From CAYXFD01 sp964464175 (GTDB lineage Bacteria > Cloacimonadota > Cloacimonadia > Cloacimonadales > JAJBBL01), in the NCBI GenBank assembly GCA_964464175.1, contig CAYXFD010000003.1, positions 95,006 to 159,005 on the forward strand: 64,000 nucleotides of DNA, written 5' to 3'. This document shows positions 35,228 to 44,526 of the stretch, piece by piece. The notes under the pieces are model-generated. The model saw only the letters and a list, made by a program, of their open reading frames with translations. It ran no database searches and was not told the origin of the DNA. The translations under genes were made by a program, and so were the position numbers. The stretch's first letter is position 1; each line of letters opens with the position of its first letter.

Positions 35228-36478
35228 TTAAATTCTCAATTTCGAGGTAAGGGCGAGAGCGACACCTTTTGAATATGAACCGGGTACTAAAGACCCGCTG
35301 GTTTTCAGACCCAGATTAATCTCAAATCTTTCGATGTTATAGCCCAAACCGTAAGAGAGTGAGTAAAGATTATCCCCAAGACCCGGGCTGAATCCCATTC
35401 TTAAAGGTATTTGGGGTATGACATAATATTCTGTTCCCATTGATATTTCCGGTGTTTTACTGGTAACAACGCTATTAACGAAGCCTTGTTTCCAATCGAG
35501 GGAGAAATTTACACTCTCTAAACGATAAAGTGCCGATAATCTGATAAAAGCCGGCAAAATTGTGGTGAAACTTCCTATCTCTTCTACTGTCTCCGTACTC
35601 TCCAGCACATCTTCGTCAAGTTTCGAGACATAAAGACTGTCTATCAGGGCAGTATAATAGCGTCTTTCTGTCTGACCCGTCCAATAGATAAACCCTCCGA
35701 GATTATCAAGAGCCAGCCCGAGACTCAGATTCTCATCAATGTCACTCCTCAGTCCGATCAGACTTTTAAAACCATACCCCGTCATTCCGCTTTTAACAAC
35801 GATCTTCTGATCTAAGTGTACCCCTTCGTCATTTGCCAATAATGACCCGTTATAGTCTTCTACATTTATACCTGCGATACCCCCGAGAAGGCTCAAGGCT
35901 GCTCCGGTATGGATGAGATAGTCTCTTAGCTGAAAACTGTAAAGGCTTGCTCCTGCAGTTAAATCAATGTATCCCAAGGCTTTAAAATCGTTGTTCTTAT
36001 TTCCGAAATGATAGACTTCATCATATTCATTACCCAGGAGAATCAGCTCGATATAGCGGGCTGATAGCTTTCCTGTGCCGAAAAGATGAACTCTTGAAGA
36101 CAAAGCGAGGTTATCAAAAGAAATACCGGCAATATTATGGGCAGCAGTTGTCTTCAGGGAGAGATTTTTATCGAGGTCTTTAATGATTTTCCGCTTATCA
36201 CTATCGGTTAAATATGTTCCGTTTATTTCATTATACCTTCGGATGGAAAAAATGCTGTTTTCGAGCATGAATGAACTATTGATCAGCATGATCTCTATCT
36301 TGTAGGGCATAGGATAAACCAGGTTCGCAGGATTCCAGTAGTTAGCCTCGCACCCTGACGCTCTTAATGAATAGCTGCCTGAAAATGCCAGAGATCCTGC
36401 TGAATCGGCCGCCGAAAGCGGGTGAGCCATTAGAAGTAATACTGCTGCTGCCAAGACATAGGATTGAATATTTTTCAC
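35228..36478 (-). CDS. Outer-membrane beta-barrel protein (PorV/DUF5723-like)
   Basis: A signal peptide ending near HPLSAADSAG precedes SLRASGCEANYWNPANLVYP. This NPANL motif after a signal peptide is characteristic of FCB outer-membrane proteins related to FadL, PorV and DUF5723. The remainder alternates short hydrophobic strands and ends with EINLGLKTSGSLVPGSYSKG and a final aromatic-poor strand. Length 416. It may act as a partner or anchor for secreted proteins, but the exact family is not certain. Neighbours are a lipoprotein upstream and a vWA protein downstream. Confidence 0.7.
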   Translation of the reverse strand: MKNIQSYVLAAAVLLLMAHPLSAADSAGSLAFSGSYSLRASGCEANYWNPANLVYPMPYKIEIMLINSSFMLENSIFSIRRYNEINGTYLTDSDKRKIIKDLDKNLSLKTTAAHNIAGISFDNLALSSRVHLFGTGKLSARYIELILLGNEYDEVYHFGNKNNDFKALGYIDLTAGASLYSFQLRDYLIHTGAALSLLGGIAGINVEDYNGSLLANDEGVHLDQKIVVKSGMTGYGFKSLIGLRSDIDENLSLGLALDNLGGFIYWTGQTERRYYTALIDSLYVSKLDEDVLESTETVEEIGSFTTILPAFIRLSALYRLESVNFSLDWKQGFVNSVVTSKTPEISMGTEYYVIPQIPLRMGFSPGLGDNLYSLSYGLGYNIERFEINLGLKTSGSLVPGSYSKGVALALTSKLRI

Positions 36479-36493
36479 TTTTCCGCTCCTCGT

Positions 36494-38044
36494 TTAAAGA
36501 TCGACATTGATATTGACATTGATCCTGCCTAAAACTTTCAAATAATGATCCGGCAGTATCGTAACCGAGCCGTTACTCTCATCAAAATTAATTTTCAGGG
36601 CAAAATAGATCTTCTCTCTGAGAAAGAGTTCCAGATCCTCCCGTTCCATCGATAACTCGATTTCCATGATCATCGGTTCGTTATCGGAAATAGTGCTGGA
36701 AACCTTATTCCCGGAAAACAATATCGTCTGTATTTCCGGATTATCCCCGGGATTAAAGATATGGAGAGTATCTGCTGATTCACTGAAATAGAGATCTACC
36801 ATAGCCCCTACAGGCAGGGTATTTTCCAGAATCATGGTCAATGATACCTCTTCCAGATATTCCTCGATGTATTCCCTGTTCTTTTTACTTATCTCGATAG
36901 TCAGAACCGTATCCGGTACAACAGTCTCATTTGATAAGGAAAAGACGGAAGAAATGGTCAAAGAGAAAACTCCCCTGTTCTTATCGGTTGCTTTTGCAAA
37001 CCCCGGAGTGAGATCGATGTTACCAAGAATAAAACTGGAATTCTCAATGATAATTTGTTCCGGAAAGACATTGATGAAATCTGCCAATTCCGGTTTATCT
37101 ATCACTACTGTCGTTGTTTTGGGGGTATCTATGTCCTCAGCACCCAGAAAAACGACATTATCATCTTCTGTGAGCTGGAGAGTAGATTCGTTATTGTCCT
37201 TGTCATTGATCCCGGTTAATGTACCGATGAACTTTGCATCGAATCCGAGTTCATTGGTAAAAGTCAACTCTAACACAGCTTCTTCTAACTGCAAGGCATT
37301 AGAAAGATTCGAGGGCATGTTGACATCGTTGTTGATCACTTCATCATGTAATTCTATCTCTTTCTCATTGAGATAACCCCTGAAGTATTGAAAATAGATA
37401 GAATCATCATAGAATAACCTGATATATGCCAGATCATCAAACTGTTGCTGAGATGAGGTCTGAATAAAGAAATCGAGTTCGTTTATTACCTCTTCAGCAC
37501 CAACTTCACCAACTGAATATCCGCTAATATCGAAGCTGTGAATAGAATTTTCAAAATCTTCTATTACCGTATTGAAAGGATTTCCTTCCAAATCGAAGAT
37601 ATTCAGAAAGGTAATGTTCAATTCATCCAGTTCCGGTCGGGGCTCAATAACTTCAACTTTGATAAAACCCTCTTCAATAATCCCGTAGATAAGATCGATC
37701 TCATCAATCTCGTCTATAGGGATTGAGATAAAGCTTCCCGTCTCAATGGAAGAGATCATGACCAGTTCGGAGGACTTAGCACTAATCTTCAGTTCCGCGG
37801 CAACTTCGTCACTTTCCAGTTCTTCCCTATAGACCAGGTAGATTTGATCGTCTTCGATGATGATGTTGCTGCCGTCTTCCAGATCAATTACCGGATAAAT
37901 CTTATTCAGCAAAGGAATATTGAGCAACGTGTTCCAAGATACACCGGAATAGGTCTCCGGAAATCCGCATTTGCTGAGGAGGATTATCAATAAAAGCAGG
38001 AGCGTAAAATACCCTGCAACTCTTGTCTTGTCATCTCTTACCAT
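36494..38044 (-). CDS. Large lipoprotein of unknown function
   Basis: I do not recognise the family. From the ATG at 38044 the protein has a hydrophobic signal (TLLLLLIILLSKC) ending in a possible lipobox with Cys26; Lys at -1 is unusual. The mature part (about 490 residues) is acidic and rich in beta strands, with repeats of the form ...DIDLTP/ NVFPEQIIIENSSFIL. The frame extends to 38134 within the radical SAM gene; the later start overlaps that gene by only seven bases. First gene of the envelope operon with the outer-membrane and vWA proteins. Confidence 0.65.
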   Translation of the reverse strand: MVRDDKTRVAGYFTLLLLLIILLSKCGFPETYSGVSWNTLLNIPLLNKIYPVIDLEDGSNIIIEDDQIYLVYREELESDEVAAELKISAKSSELVMISSIETGSFISIPIDEIDEIDLIYGIIEEGFIKVEVIEPRPELDELNITFLNIFDLEGNPFNTVIEDFENSIHSFDISGYSVGEVGAEEVINELDFFIQTSSQQQFDDLAYIRLFYDDSIYFQYFRGYLNEKEIELHDEVINNDVNMPSNLSNALQLEEAVLELTFTNELGFDAKFIGTLTGINDKDNNESTLQLTEDDNVVFLGAEDIDTPKTTTVVIDKPELADFINVFPEQIIIENSSFILGNIDLTPGFAKATDKNRGVFSLTISSVFSLSNETVVPDTVLTIEISKKNREYIEEYLEEVSLTMILENTLPVGAMVDLYFSESADTLHIFNPGDNPEIQTILFSGNKVSSTISDNEPMIMEIELSMEREDLELFLREKIYFALKINFDESNGSVTILPDHYLKVLGRINVNINVDL

Positions 38045-39093
38045 AGTAACTCTGCCTTGTTCCCACTCAAGAGAACCTCTTCTTTTTCTAATTTGTTTTG
38101 GATTGATATCGGTAAGCTCGTTACGGTCAAGCATTTTTTTATTCTCTTGAGCAGCAAACCATTATCCCTGCGAAAAATTGACACCGCTGCCGCAGATATC
38201 AATAAGGTCTTTCCTGGTTTGTAGAGCTGCCGGATCTTCCGGAAAAGTATTTCTGCAGAAACGAGTTCCCCGAAAGCAGGATGATACGGTCCGGCTATTA
38301 CTGTTTCCGGTAATTCTCTCTCCCGGTCAGAAGTCTCTGCATCTCTTCTTTTAACAGAGGATAGATCTGAATGTAACCCCATCTTGATAACCCTGATACC
38401 CTTTGTCCCAAACTCCTGCTTCATCTCTGCACAGATACCAATTGCCTCTTCCAAAGAGAGTGGTTTATATCTGCCTGCCTTATGCCAGGCTGCCAATTCT
38501 GTTCCCCGCAGAACTAACGTGGGATATATTCTGACAAAATCCGGCTTGCACTCAATTACCCTAAATATTGTCTCCTCCAGGCTTTCTTTTGTCTCTCCGG
38601 GAAGTCCCGGCATCAATTGAATACCAAGTTGCAACCGGTCATCCTTAACAGATTTCGCAGCTGCCATTGCCTGAGCTGCAGAGTATGGTCTGCCGGTTTC
38701 CCTTAGAACTTGATCATTTAAACTCTGAATACCGAGTTCAATGGTTTTTACCTGATTGTTACGGAGAAAGAGTAACATCTGACTCTCTATGCCATCAGGA
38801 CGGGTTGATATTCTGATCCCATCTGTTAAAGGAACAAACTCACTAATCTCGTTAAACAATAATTGTTGCTCATCTTTGCTGAGCAGGGTAAAAGACCCCC
38901 CAAAAAAGGCGATTTCTTTCCTTAGTTCACTCTGCTTTTGACAGAAAAAGGCTAACCGTTTTCTGATTTCCTGAAAATCGGGACTGATAGTCCTGGTTAT
39001 CAGGTTTTGCTGGCAGTAGATACAATGGTTTTTACACCCCGCAAAGGGAATAAAAACAGGAAATATCTTAACTGCTGATTTATTACTGCTCAT
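38038..39093 (-). CDS. Radical SAM protein (Elp3-like domain)
   Basis: The radical SAM cluster motif is CKNHCIYCQQ near residue 20, followed by EIAFFGGSFTLL and ISTRPDGI, IELGIQSLND and LGIQLMPGLPGETKESLEET. This layout is that of the Elp3/oxygen-independent coproporphyrinogen oxidase-like group, but there is no acetyltransferase domain, and the substrate is unknown. Genes of this type commonly sit beside rnc in Firmicutes and others, as here. Start ATG 39093; a TTG at 39096 is immediately upstream. Confidence 0.85.
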   Translation of the reverse strand: MSSNKSAVKIFPVFIPFAGCKNHCIYCQQNLITRTISPDFQEIRKRLAFFCQKQSELRKEIAFFGGSFTLLSKDEQQLLFNEISEFVPLTDGIRISTRPDGIESQMLLFLRNNQVKTIELGIQSLNDQVLRETGRPYSAAQAMAAAKSVKDDRLQLGIQLMPGLPGETKESLEETIFRVIECKPDFVRIYPTLVLRGTELAAWHKAGRYKPLSLEEAIGICAEMKQEFGTKGIRVIKMGLHSDLSSVKRRDAETSDRERELPETVIAGPYHPAFGELVSAEILFRKIRQLYKPGKTLLISAAAVSIFRRDNGLLLKRIKKCLTVTSLPISIQNKLEKEEVLLSGNKAELLW

Positions 39094-39193
39094 CAATTGT
39101 CTTCAATAAAATCCGTTCCGGTGTCACTGATTCACCCGGTTCCCTCCAATAATATTTGATGGTTGATCGTTTTGCCGGTCCTTCTTGTTGCTC

Positions 39194-40045
39194 TTAGGGC
39201 AGTATCTTGAGTTTGTTACAAGCCTCTTTGGCGGCATTCTGTTCGGCAGCTTTTTTGGTCAACCCTTCCCCGCTGCCGAGCTTCTCTTTATTAAAGGTTA
39301 CGACTACGGAAAAGATCTTTTTATGATCAGGACCCTGAGTTGAAACGATTTTATAATCAGGGATTTTTTGGTATTCAGATTGGTAATGTTCTTGTAAAAT
39401 GCTTTTATAATTGATATGGATTTCGCTCAGCAGCTCTTTTTCGTAACCTTTCAGGATATGCCTGCTGATAAATTCCCGGGCAGCCTCTAAGCCCCCGTCA
39501 ATATAGATAGCACAGATCAAGGATTCCATCATATTTGCCAAAATTGATTTCTTATCAAAACCTTTCGTCCTGAACTCATCGTCACCGAGTCTGATAAAGG
39601 AACCGAGATCGAATGATCTGGCTTTGACAGAAAGATAGTTTTCGGAAACGATATTGGATTTGAGCTTGGAAAGGTCTCCTTCCGATTTATCAGGATACTT
39701 GTTGAACAGATATTCTACAGTTACCAATCCTAAGACAGCGTCGCCAAAAAACTCCATCCGTTCGTATTCAATGGTCTTGCTGCTGCCATTCTTTGTTCTT
39801 TCCACAGAGCTGTGGGTCAGGGCAGTGTTGAGTAATTCCTGATCAGTAAAGCTGTATGAGATAATCTTTTGCAGCTTGCTTAAGTCACGTTGCTTTGATC
39901 TAACAGTAAAATTCTCTTTGCCTTTGGGGCAATATCGTTGTTTAATTATTCTCTTACTGTTTTTATCTTTCTCATGAAGCCTGGGGGAAGATTCTTTACC
40001 CTTACGGTAAAAAAATCCGGAGATAAGATTGAGGAGTTTTTTCAC
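39194..40045 (-). CDS. rnc: Ribonuclease III
   Basis: The catalytic domain carries the signature ERMEFFGDAVLG and the second acidic site NMMESLICAIYIDGG. The C-terminal double-stranded-RNA-binding domain ends GEGLTKKAAEQNAAKEACNKL. The enzyme processes rRNA precursors and structured RNAs. About 55 basic residues precede the catalytic domain (MKKLLNLISGFFYRKGKES and following), longer than in most bacterial enzymes. The start is GTG with no strong ribosome-binding site, so the extension should be treated cautiously, but no better start lies before the domain. Last gene of the fab cluster. Confidence 0.94.
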   Translation of the reverse strand: MKKLLNLISGFFYRKGKESSPRLHEKDKNSKRIIKQRYCPKGKENFTVRSKQRDLSKLQKIISYSFTDQELLNTALTHSSVERTKNGSSKTIEYERMEFFGDAVLGLVTVEYLFNKYPDKSEGDLSKLKSNIVSENYLSVKARSFDLGSFIRLGDDEFRTKGFDKKSILANMMESLICAIYIDGGLEAAREFISRHILKGYEKELLSEIHINYKSILQEHYQSEYQKIPDYKIVSTQGPDHKKIFSVVVTFNKEKLGSGEGLTKKAAEQNAAKEACNKLKILP

Positions 40046-40109
40046 TTTCGTCAGTTCTATAGTTCAAGAAGCAGGGATGCTCATCTCCCTTTTATCTTTT
40101 CGTTATCTC

Positions 40110-41354
40110 TCAGCCGGTAAATTCCTTTATTACCAGTACGCTATTATGACCACCGAAACCGAGAGAGTTACTGATAGCAATCTTAACAGGATGATCAATT
40201 GCTTTATTGGGTACATAATCCAGATCACAATCCGGATCGGGATTTTCGTAATTGATGGTTGGATGAATTACCCCTGTACGGATAGACATGAGACAGGAGA
40301 TAGCCTCTGCTCCGGCAGCAGCACCTAATGTATGCCCAAGCATCGATTTCGTGGAATTGATCTTTAACTTATAGGCATGGTCACCAAAGACTCTCTTAAT
40401 GGCAGCTGTTTCTGTTTTATCGTTTAAAGGAGTAGAAGTCCCGTGAGCACTGACAAAATCTATCTCCTCCGGCTGAACACCGGCATCTTTCAGGGCACTT
40501 GTTATTGCTAAGACCGTACCCTCTCCGTTCTCTTCCGGAGCTGTAATATGAAAGGCATCGGAACTGGCACCGAAACCTGCGACTTCAGCATAGATCTTCG
40601 CATTCCTTTTTTTGGCATGCTCTAATTCTTCAAAAATAAGCAAAGCTGCTCCCTCGCCCATAATAAACCCGTCCCGTTCCTTATCAAAAGGACGGCAAGC
40701 CTTATGGGGTTCATCATTCCGGGTACTCAAAGCTTTCATGGCACAAAATCCGCCAACAGAGAGAGGCGTTACTGCCGCTTCACTCCCGCCGGTAACGATC
40801 ATATCGGCATCTCCATATTGAATCGCCCTAAGTGCAGCACCCATAGCATGATTCGCCGAAGCACAAGCAGATACAGTGGTATAATTAATCCCTTTCAAAC
40901 CGTAATCTATAGAAAGCTGGGCTGCGGCAATATTCGAAATCATTTTTGGAATGAAAAAAGGACTAATTCGCCGAGGACCGCTCTTAAACATCTTGAATGC
41001 CTCTTCTTCAAAGGTCAGAATTCCCCCGATACCGGCTCCCAGAATAACTCCAAACCTGCTGGGATCATAATCATACTCTAAAATATCAGAACTTTCCATT
41101 GCCTCTTTTCCGGCTATCAAAGCATACTGGGTATAAAGATCAAGCTTCTTTATTCTTTTCGGCTCAAAGTATTCCAGAGGATCGTAGTTCTTGATCTCTG
41201 CCGCTATCTTACTCGTCAACTCAGCGGTATCGATCTTTGTTATCAGATCAATTCCATTCTCCCCATTTACAAGCTTCTGCCATGTATCTTCCGCATTCTT
41301 TGCTAAGGCATTAATTGCCCCAAAACCGGTTATGACAACTCTTTTCTTATTCAT
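40110..41354 (-). CDS. fabF: 3-oxoacyl-ACP synthase II
   Basis: This is the elongating condensing enzyme of fatty-acid synthesis, 414 residues. It has the Cys-His-His triad: TVSACASANHA (Cys), SAHGTSTPLND (His) and MLGHTLGAAAGAEA (His), plus NSLGFGGHNSVLV near the end. It lies downstream of acpP behind a probable terminator, so it may be expressed at a lower level or from its own promoter. Followed by rnc after 64 bases. Confidence 0.97.
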   Translation of the reverse strand: MNKKRVVITGFGAINALAKNAEDTWQKLVNGENGIDLITKIDTAELTSKIAAEIKNYDPLEYFEPKRIKKLDLYTQYALIAGKEAMESSDILEYDYDPSRFGVILGAGIGGILTFEEEAFKMFKSGPRRISPFFIPKMISNIAAAQLSIDYGLKGINYTTVSACASANHAMGAALRAIQYGDADMIVTGGSEAAVTPLSVGGFCAMKALSTRNDEPHKACRPFDKERDGFIMGEGAALLIFEELEHAKKRNAKIYAEVAGFGASSDAFHITAPEENGEGTVLAITSALKDAGVQPEEIDFVSAHGTSTPLNDKTETAAIKRVFGDHAYKLKINSTKSMLGHTLGAAAGAEAISCLMSIRTGVIHPTINYENPDPDCDLDYVPNKAIDHPVKIAISNSLGFGGHNSVLVIKEFTG

Positions 41355-41442
41355 TATATCTTACCTCGTAAACATAGTTTTTCAAATCGAGCGGGGTTCT
41401 GCTTAAGATCACTGAGCAAGAGCGATCCGGAGCAGAAAAAGC

Positions 41443-41498
41443 AAAAAAAACCAGCACTTACTCCGACTGCTTGTTGAGCAGAAATCAAAGTAAGTGCT
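41443..41498 (-). terminator. Intrinsic terminator after acpP
   Basis: On the minus strand AGCACTTAC (41490-41498) pairs with GTAAGTGCT (41453-41461), a 9-bp stem with a short internal CTGCT/AGCAG hairpin in the loop, followed by GGTTTTTTTT. It begins 13 bases after the acpP stop and lies before fabF. This would make acpP the main end point and reduce read-through into fabF. Confidence 0.75.
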
Positions 41499-41510
41499 GT
41501 TTAGAAAATA

Positions 41511-41744
41511 CTAATTAAGTTTTGATTTCAGATAATCGACAGCATCGCCAACGGTCTTCATCTTCTCGGCATCTTCTTCCGGAATGTTAATCTCAAATTC
41601 TTCTTCGAATTTCATGATCAATTCGACAGTATCCAAAGAATCGGCACCCAAATCTTCAATAAATCTGGCTTCCTGTGTAATCTGAGCTTCATCAACACTT
41701 AGTTCGTTAACAATTATTTCCTTAACTTTTGACAAAATGTCCAT
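41511..41744 (-). CDS. acpP: Acyl carrier protein
   Basis: The 77-residue acidic protein has the phosphopantetheine attachment motif LGADSLDTVELIM, with the DSL serine near residue 38, and the usual four-helix layout (VKEIIVNELSVDEAQI, EFEINIPEEDAEKM). It carries the growing acyl chain. An AGGAGG ribosome-binding site precedes the ATG. Its own terminator directly downstream fits the high expression expected. Confidence 0.98.
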   Translation of the reverse strand: MDILSKVKEIIVNELSVDEAQITQEARFIEDLGADSLDTVELIMKFEEEFEINIPEEDAEKMKTVGDAVDYLKSKLN

Positions 41745-41763
41745 TGATTCCTCCTGTTTTGGT

Positions 41764-42507
41764 TCACATAATTAGGCCGCCATCTATATTGATGGTCTGA
41801 CCCGTTATATAACTGGCATCATCAGAAGCCAGGAATATACAGATTTTAGCAACATCAGATGCTGCTCCTCCCCTTTTCAGGGGAATTGTTTCCAGATAAT
41901 TATTAATCACTGTCTCGGGCAATTTTGCCGTCATTTCGGTCTGAATAAAACCCGGAGCCACGGCATTTACTCTCACATTCCGGGAAGCAAATTCCTTGGC
42001 TGCCGATTTGGTAAAAGCTATCACGCCCCCTTTAGACGAGGCATAATTAGCCTGCCCGGCATTACCCGAAATCCCAATCACAGACGAAATGTTGATTATA
42101 ACCCCTTCCCTCTTTTTAAACATATAACGGCAAACTTTCTGGGTGAAGATAAATGTACCTTTCAGATTGACTCTTAATACATCATCCCAATCTTTTTCAC
42201 TCATCTTCATAATCAGGGTATCTTTCGTTATTCCGGCATTATTGACCAAAATATCAATTGTTCCGTACCGGGATATGATCTCCGAAACTACTGCTTCCAC
42301 ACTCTGACCGTCAGCTACATCGGCAGCAAACCCTACAGCTTCGTTTCCCTCAGCTGTTATCTTTGCTACAGCATCATCCACTGTTTCCTGCGCCAGATCG
42401 ATGATAACAGATACTGCTCCCTCCCTGGCAAAGGCTGAGGCTATGGCAAAGCCTATTCCTCTGGCACTTCCGGTTGTTACCGCTATCTTGTTTTCTAATT
42501 TCTTCAT
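41764..42507 (-). CDS. fabG: 3-oxoacyl-ACP reductase
   Basis: A short-chain dehydrogenase of 247 residues. The NADPH site is TTGSARGIGFAIA, the NNAG motif is LVNNAGITKD, and the catalytic Ser-Tyr-Lys is in INISSVIGISG and ANYASSKGG. It ends with GQTINIDGGLIM as in FabG. The ATG overlaps the fabD stop by four bases (ATGA). It reduces the beta-keto intermediate in fatty-acid elongation. Confidence 0.97.
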   Translation of the reverse strand: MKKLENKIAVTTGSARGIGFAIASAFAREGAVSVIIDLAQETVDDAVAKITAEGNEAVGFAADVADGQSVEAVVSEIISRYGTIDILVNNAGITKDTLIMKMSEKDWDDVLRVNLKGTFIFTQKVCRYMFKKREGVIINISSVIGISGNAGQANYASSKGGVIAFTKSAAKEFASRNVRVNAVAPGFIQTEMTAKLPETVINNYLETIPLKRGGAASDVAKICIFLASDDASYITGQTINIDGGLIM

Positions 42508-43457
42508 AGCTGCTCCAGCTTCTCTTTCGTCGAAGCTATATCCTGAACTGTATCTACGCTTAATACTTCAATGTTTCTGTCAATCTTTTTAATCAAACCG
42601 GAAAGAACCTTCTTGGGTCCGAACTCCACAAAAAGCTCAGTGCCCAGTTCGCTTAACTTCCTGATACAATCAACCCATAAAACCGAAGACGTTACCTGAC
42701 GGGCAAGATTCTCCTTGATCTTTTGTTTCTCTTTGTGCGGCTGAGCATCTACATTAGAAACAACAGGTATGTTGGTGTTATTAAACTCAATTTTATCCAT
42801 TTCCAGAGCAAGCCATTCCCCTGCCTGAGCAATGAGCGGTGAATGGAAAGGTCCGCCCACTACCAGCGGTAAAGCCCGTTTGGCTCCCTGTTCTTTTGCT
42901 AAATCGCAGGCCCGCATAACACCAGTTTCGGTTCCTGAAATAACGGTCTGTTCGGGACTGTTGAAATTAGCAACAACCACCAAGCCCTCAATTGATGCAC
43001 TATCACACACTTCTTTTACTTTCAGGGAATCAAGACCGATTATGGCTGCCATGGCATAGGGAGTTCCCTCATTGGCTTTTATCATGAATTCACCCCTTTT
43101 ATGAACAAGGGTGAGAGCATCCTGGAAACTTAAAACCCCGTTGGCAACTAAAGCACTAAACTCTCCCAGAGAATGACCGGCAACAAAATCCGGTTCAACA
43201 GGAATCACTTTCTGCAAGGATCTCATCGCTGCTATGCTGTGAAAGAGAATTGCCGGCTGGGTATATTTAGTCTCTTTCAGAACTTCTTCCGGACCTTCTT
43301 TGATGATAGAAAGCAGATCGGTCTGATTCTTCTTGTCAAACTCAGTCAGCGGCTGCAGTAAATCGGGTGAATTATCTACCAGATCCATGCCCATACCTAC
43401 ATATTGAGCACCCTGTCCGGGAAAAACAAAGGCAATCTTTCTGTTTCTAAATGGCAA
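42504..43457 (-). CDS. fabD: Malonyl-CoA:ACP transacylase
   Basis: The 317-residue enzyme has FVFPGQGAQYVGMG at the start, the catalytic serine in AGHSLGEFSAL, and the catalytic histidine in VGGPFHSPLI. It loads malonyl groups on ACP. The start is TTG, with GGAGGT upstream at good spacing. It lies between fabH and fabG and overlaps the latter by four bases. Confidence 0.96.
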   Translation of the reverse strand: MPFRNRKIAFVFPGQGAQYVGMGMDLVDNSPDLLQPLTEFDKKNQTDLLSIIKEGPEEVLKETKYTQPAILFHSIAAMRSLQKVIPVEPDFVAGHSLGEFSALVANGVLSFQDALTLVHKRGEFMIKANEGTPYAMAAIIGLDSLKVKEVCDSASIEGLVVVANFNSPEQTVISGTETGVMRACDLAKEQGAKRALPLVVGGPFHSPLIAQAGEWLALEMDKIEFNNTNIPVVSNVDAQPHKEKQKIKENLARQVTSSVLWVDCIRKLSELGTELFVEFGPKKVLSGLIKKIDRNIEVLSVDTVQDIASTKEKLEQL

Positions 43458-43529
43458 AATGACCTCCGTCTCTTTTAATTCGTGAATCTAAGGCAATGAT
43501 CTCTTTTTTGGTTTCAGGAGTGAGCTTTT

Positions 43530-44525
43530 TCAGTATCTAAAAAGCATTCCTCCGGAAGTCAGACCGGCACCAAAAGCTACTAATAGCACTATGTCTCCAC
43601 GTCTGATCTTGCCCGACCTGACTGACTCGTCAAGAGCAATAGGCACGGTTGAAGATGAAGTGTTGGCATATTTTTCAATGGTAACAATAACTTTATCCAT
43701 ATCAATGTTGAGTTTTTTACCTAAGGTTTCGATAATCCGGTAGTTAGCCTGATGGGTGATCAGCCAATTAATCGATTTGACATCCAGACGGTTACGCTGC
43801 AACAACTTTTCCGCACTCTCCTGCATTGACCTGACGGCTAATTTGAAGATCTTGTTCCCTTCCATATATAAGGTGTGTTTATTCTCTTTGACGCTCTGGA
43901 CACAAGCCGGCATCCTCGAACCCCCTGCCGGCATAATCAGTAATTCACCGAAAGTACCGTCAGCACTCAAGTCAAAATCCACAATTCTTGAGACACTGGT
44001 CGGTTCAGTGCGGGAAATAACAACAGCTCCGGCACCATCTCCGAAAAGAACGGCTGTATTCCTATCTTCCCAATTAGTGATCCGGGAAAGAATCTCCACC
44101 CCCACAACAAGAACATTTTTTGCTTTACCGGTAACCACAAACTGCTGCCCAATACTGGCAGCGTAGATAAAGCCGGTACAACCGGCAGAGAGGTCAAAAG
44201 CAGGACAGGTCTTGACTCCCAATTTTTTCTGTAATATACAGGCTGTTGAGGGGAAAAAATGATCGGGCGAAATAGTTCCAACTATTATCATGTCTATATC
44301 GCGGGGTTTTAATCCGGCAGCTTCTATGGCTTTTTTTGCGGCTTCATAGGCTAAATCCGAGGAAGCTTCATTCTTAGCAGCAATCCTTCTCTCAGACATT
44401 CCTGTGCGAGTTCTTATCCATTCGTCGGTCGTATCAAGGCGTTTCTCCAGATCGTAATTGTTGAGAACCTCTTTGGGAACATATTTACCTGTTCCGGAAA
44501 TCCGTGCATCATATATTTCAATCAT
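43530..44525 (-). CDS. fabH: 3-oxoacyl-ACP synthase III
   Basis: This enzyme starts fatty-acid synthesis. Its Cys-His-Asn triad is in DLSAGCTGFIYA, WLITHQANYRII and KYANTSSSTVPIAL. The frame extends to 44564 within plsX, but MIEIYDARISGTGKYVP at 44525 begins right after the plsX stop and has GAGG upstream, so that start was used (331 residues). Confidence 0.97.
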   Translation of the reverse strand: MIEIYDARISGTGKYVPKEVLNNYDLEKRLDTTDEWIRTRTGMSERRIAAKNEASSDLAYEAAKKAIEAAGLKPRDIDMIIVGTISPDHFFPSTACILQKKLGVKTCPAFDLSAGCTGFIYAASIGQQFVVTGKAKNVLVVGVEILSRITNWEDRNTAVLFGDGAGAVVISRTEPTSVSRIVDFDLSADGTFGELLIMPAGGSRMPACVQSVKENKHTLYMEGNKIFKLAVRSMQESAEKLLQRNRLDVKSINWLITHQANYRIIETLGKKLNIDMDKVIVTIEKYANTSSSTVPIALDESVRSGKIRRGDIVLLVAFGAGLTSGGMLFRY

Positions 44526-44526
44526 C

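Noticed and set aside
36834..37376. 180-codon open frame opposite the lipoprotein gene
   Set aside because: No start signal and low-complexity composition; the lipoprotein frame is continuous and has a signal sequence.
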